A stretch of 64,000 bases of DNA from CALVGQ01 sp964370435. GTDB taxonomy: Bacteria > Bacillota_I > Bacilli_A > Erysipelotrichales > Erysipelotrichaceae. Location of the stretch: assembly GCA_964370435.1 (NCBI GenBank), contig CAYJJG010000002.1, positions 1-64,000 of the forward strand, given 5' to 3'. Both the position numbers and the translations under genes were made by a program. Below the pieces are notes generated by a model that ran no database searches, was not told where the DNA came from, and worked only from the letters and a program-made list of their open reading frames with translations. Positions 61,243 to 64,000 of this stretch are shown piece by piece (the first letter of the stretch is position 1; every line of letters begins with the position of its first letter).

Positions 61243-63879
61243 TTATTTCTTATTCTTAGCTTTAATTGCTGCCTGCGCTGCTGCAAGTCTAGCAATTGGT
61301 ACACGATATGGTGAACAAGATACATACGTTAATCCAACATTGTGACAGAATTCAATCGAACTTGGATCGCCACCATGTTCTCCACAAATTCCTAGTTTAA
61401 TATCACTACGTGTTTGTTTACCTAAGCGTGCTGCAGTTTCAACTAGCTTACCAACACCTCTTTGATCAAGTCTTGCAAAAGGATCTTGTTCATAGATTTT
61501 TTTATCATAGTAAGAACCTAAGAATCCACCAGCATCATCACGTGAGAAACCATAAGTCATTTGAGTTAAATCATTGGTTCCAAAACTAAAGAACTCAGCT
61601 GATTCAGCTATTTCATCCGCTAATAAAGCTGCACGAGGAATCTCAATCATTGTTCCTACCATATAGTCTAACTTAGCGTTTTGCTCACTAATTACTTCTT
61701 TAGCTGTAGCATCAACGAGCTCTTTAACGTAGTCTAATTCAGCTTTATCCCCTACTAATGGAATCATAATTTCTGGAACAATGTTATATTCAGGATATTT
61801 TTTATTAACATTAATTGCTGCTTCAATTACTGCGCGAGTTTGCATTTCAGCAATCTCTGGATAACTGATAGCTAAACGACAACCACGATGTCCCATCATC
61901 GGATTAAATTCATGTAGCGAAGAAATAATTACTTTAAGTTCATTTACATCTAAGTTCATATCTTGCGCTAATGTCGCAATATCGTAACTAGAAGTTGGCA
62001 AAAACTCATGTAAAGGTGGATCCAAGTAACGAATAGTTACTGGTAATCCTTTCATAGCCTCATATATTCCCTCGAAATCAGAACGTTGCATAGGCAGTAA
62101 TTTAGCTAAAGCAACCTTACGTTGTGCAACTGTTTTAGAAACAATCATTTCACGCATTGCAGTAATTCGTTTAGAGTCGAAGAACATGTGTTCTGTACGA
62201 ACTAGTCCAATTCCTTCAGCACCAAACTCTAAAGCTTGCTTAGCATCTTTTGGAGTATCGGCATTCGTTCTTACTTTAAGCGTACGACGCTCATCAGCCC
62301 AACCCATAAATCTTCCAAAATCACCAGAAATTTGAGCAGGTACTGTTTTAATCTCTTGACCGTAAACATTTCCAAGAGAACCATCTAAAGAGATAAACTC
62401 TCCTTCATTAAAAGTTTTATTACCAACACTAAATGTTTTTTCTTCTTCATTGATGACAATATCACCACATCCACTAACACAGCATCTACCCATACCACGA
62501 GCAACAACAGCAGCATGAGATGTCATTCCTCCACGTACTGTCAAGATACCTTGTGCAACATCCATACCTTCGATATCTTCTGGAGAAGTTTCAAGACGTA
62601 CTAAAATTACTTTTTTGCCAACAGTAGCTGCCTTAATAGCATCGTTTGCATTAAAAACTATTTGACCACAAGCAGCACCAGGAGATGCAGCTAAACCTGT
62701 AGTAATTACTTCAGCAGATGCCAATTCTTCATTATCAAATTGAGGATGTAATAAAGAGTCAAGTTGTTTAGGATCAACCATCATTAATGCGCTATCAACA
62801 TTAATTAATTTTTCATCTACCATGTCACAAGCAATTTTTAAAGCCGCAGAAGCAGTTCTTTTTCCATTTCTTGTTTGTAACATGTATAGCTTTTCATTTT
62901 CAATAGTAAACTCCATGTCTTGCATATCTTTATAGTGGCTTTCTAGTCTATCACAAATTTCCACAAAATGATCGTATGCAGCCGGCATTACTTCTTTTAA
63001 TTTATCAATTGTTTGCGGTGTTCTAATTCCGGCAACTACATCTTCACCTTGAGCATTCATCAAGAATTCTCCAAACAATTTACGCTCACCAGTAGCTGGG
63101 TTACGAGTAAAGGCAACCCCAGTACCGCAATCATCACCCATATTACCGAAAACCATCATTTGAACATTTACTGCTGTACCCCATGAACTAGGGATGTCAT
63201 TCATACGACGGTAGTATATAGCTCGTGGATTATTCCAAGATTTAAACACTGATTCAATCGCTAAAGTTAATTGCACTTTTGGATCAGTTGGGAAATCATC
63301 TTTTAAATTATCACGGTAGAATTTTTTAAATTCCACTACCATTTCTTTTAAATCTTCAGCATCTAATTCAGTATCATCTTTAACACCTTTACGCTCTTTT
63401 AGCTCATCTATAATTACTTCAAATTTAGATTTACTTAAACCCATAACAACATCAGAAAACATCTGAATAAAGCGGCGATATGAATCATACGCAAAACGAA
63501 TATTACCCGATTTTTGAGCTAAAGTTTCTACTACTTCATCATTAATTCCTAAATTAAGAATAGTATCCATCATCCCTGGCATAGATGCACGTGAACCTGA
63601 TCTCACCGATACCAATAATGGATTTTCAACGGAACCTAATTTTTTACCACTTACTTCTTCTAACTTAGCTACATTTTCAAACAATTCCTTTAATATAGCA
63701 TCATTAATGCGTTCATTTTCAGCATAATACTGATTACACGCCTCAGTAGTAACTGTAAAACCTTGTGGAACTGGCATACCTAAAGTAGTCATTTCTGACA
63801 AATTAGCACCCTTTCCTCCTAAAAGTTCTCTCATCGTACCATTACATTCAGAGAACATATATACAAACTTTGTGCTCAT
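61243..63879 (-). CDS. ppdK: Pyruvate, phosphate dikinase
   Basis: PPDK interconverts pyruvate, ATP and phosphate with PEP, AMP and pyrophosphate. The N-terminal ATP-grasp region (LLGGKGANLSEMTTLGMPVP), the phosphohistidine domain (GGMTSHAAVVARGMGRCC, His near 455) and the PEP/pyruvate barrel (GTNDLTQMTYGFSRDD, with catalytic Cys near 829 in GICGEHGGDP) are complete. Length (878) is normal. The start has AGGAGG. A cre-like box about 75 bases upstream suggests CcpA control. A PPDK regulatory protein gene, if present, is outside the window. Confidence 0.97.
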   Translation of the reverse strand: MSTKFVYMFSECNGTMRELLGGKGANLSEMTTLGMPVPQGFTVTTEACNQYYAENERINDAILKELFENVAKLEEVSGKKLGSVENPLLVSVRSGSRASMPGMMDTILNLGINDEVVETLAQKSGNIRFAYDSYRRFIQMFSDVVMGLSKSKFEVIIDELKERKGVKDDTELDAEDLKEMVVEFKKFYRDNLKDDFPTDPKVQLTLAIESVFKSWNNPRAIYYRRMNDIPSSWGTAVNVQMMVFGNMGDDCGTGVAFTRNPATGERKLFGEFLMNAQGEDVVAGIRTPQTIDKLKEVMPAAYDHFVEICDRLESHYKDMQDMEFTIENEKLYMLQTRNGKRTASAALKIACDMVDEKLINVDSALMMVDPKQLDSLLHPQFDNEELASAEVITTGLAASPGAACGQIVFNANDAIKAATVGKKVILVRLETSPEDIEGMDVAQGILTVRGGMTSHAAVVARGMGRCCVSGCGDIVINEEEKTFSVGNKTFNEGEFISLDGSLGNVYGQEIKTVPAQISGDFGRFMGWADERRTLKVRTNADTPKDAKQALEFGAEGIGLVRTEHMFFDSKRITAMREMIVSKTVAQRKVALAKLLPMQRSDFEGIYEAMKGLPVTIRYLDPPLHEFLPTSSYDIATLAQDMNLDVNELKVIISSLHEFNPMMGHRGCRLAISYPEIAEMQTRAVIEAAINVNKKYPEYNIVPEIMIPLVGDKAELDYVKELVDATAKEVISEQNAKLDYMVGTMIEIPRAALLADEIAESAEFFSFGTNDLTQMTYGFSRDDAGGFLGSYYDKKIYEQDPFARLDQRGVGKLVETAARLGKQTRSDIKLGICGEHGGDPSSIEFCHNVGLTYVSCSPYRVPIARLAAAQAAIKAKNKK

Positions 63880-63947
63880 ACTTTACCTCCTATCGAGCTT
63901 CATAATACTTTCTTATATATTATACTAAAAGTTACTTTAAAATGCTA

Positions 63948-63983
63948 TGTTTTTTGAAACCGTTTTCAGTTGTTTTTTGAAAC
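63948..63983 (-). promoter_or_regulatory. cre-like box and 13-bp direct repeat upstream of ppdK
   Basis: TGAAAACGGTTTCA (63955-63968, minus strand) fits a catabolite-responsive element. In addition TGTTTTTTGAAAC occurs twice on the plus strand (63948-63960 and 63971-63983), one copy overlapping the cre box. A TATAAT lies nearer the gene (about 63927-63932, minus strand) with no clear -35. Confidence 0.6.
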
Positions 63984-64000
63984 ACACTAAAAAAGGTGTC

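Overview
The window is a gene-dense, AT-rich chromosome segment from a low-GC Gram-positive bacterium. PolC, T-box control of thrS, an infC-rpmI-rplT operon with a leader, an AUU-started infC, a WXG100/EssC locus, and the sporulation genes spoIVB and spoIIIAH place it in the Bacillota, in an endospore-forming lineage. NusA and ribosomal protein L20 both carry long charged C-terminal tails, as several Mollicutes proteins do, so a class near the Mollicutes such as Erysipelotrichia is my best guess. That is inference; no rRNA is present. Almost all genes lie on the minus strand. No tRNA, rRNA, IS element, phage gene or CRISPR array was found.

Layout. 1-1.2 kb: 3' part of a degenerate GGDEF plus EAL c-di-GMP phosphodiesterase (+). 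1.5-10.4 kb (-): rmuC, add, spoIVB, a DegV protein and polC. 10.6 kb: a lone LacI-type regulator (+). 11.7-20.5 kb (-): rnc-recG, fakA with its Asp23-like partner, and the division/peptidoglycan block ftsW-murG-murB-divIB. 20.7-22.8 kb (+): a small protein with a YedK/HMCES-type protein, and an MFS transporter. 22.9-26.7 kb (-): infC-rpmI-rplT with an L20-type leader, a YqhY-like Asp23 protein, spoIIIAH under a sigma-E-like promoter, and a divergent RelA/SpoT-like protein. 26.8-43.1 kb (-): the conserved operon rimP-nusA-ylxR-ylxQ-infB-rbfA-truB-ribF, split between rbfA and truB by about 9.6 kb of accessory DNA. 43.1-52.2 kb (-): nusB-xseA-xseB-ispA-dxs-recN followed by an osmoprotectant ABC transporter. 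52.3 kb: a DUF5662-like gene (+). 52.9-64 kb: guaB, feoAB, proS (+), T-box-thrS, a lipoprotein and ppdK with a cre-like site.

The accessory block at 28.6-38.1 kb is the most unusual part. It holds a TtcA-like PP-loop ATPase translationally coupled to a radical SAM/SPASM protein (+). Facing them is a compact type VII secretion-like operon (-): two WXG100 proteins, a 646-residue lipoprotein with a C-terminal Ig-like domain, an EssC-like FtsK/SpoIIIE ATPase and a YukD-like protein. An oxidoreductase gene lies upstream. EsaA, EssA and EssB are not recognisable, and the lipoprotein stands where membrane components normally would. Both sides of the split operon carry repairs: a strong terminator after rbfA and a separate promoter before truB.

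Several genes look linked. FakA and a DegV (FakB-type) protein can together phosphorylate exogenous fatty acids. spoIVB and spoIIIAH each have candidate sporulation promoters. The spoIVB ribosome-binding site is also buried in a terminator-like hairpin. Starts were chosen from Shine-Dalgarno spacing and often differ from the longest possible frame; these choices are stated in each entry.
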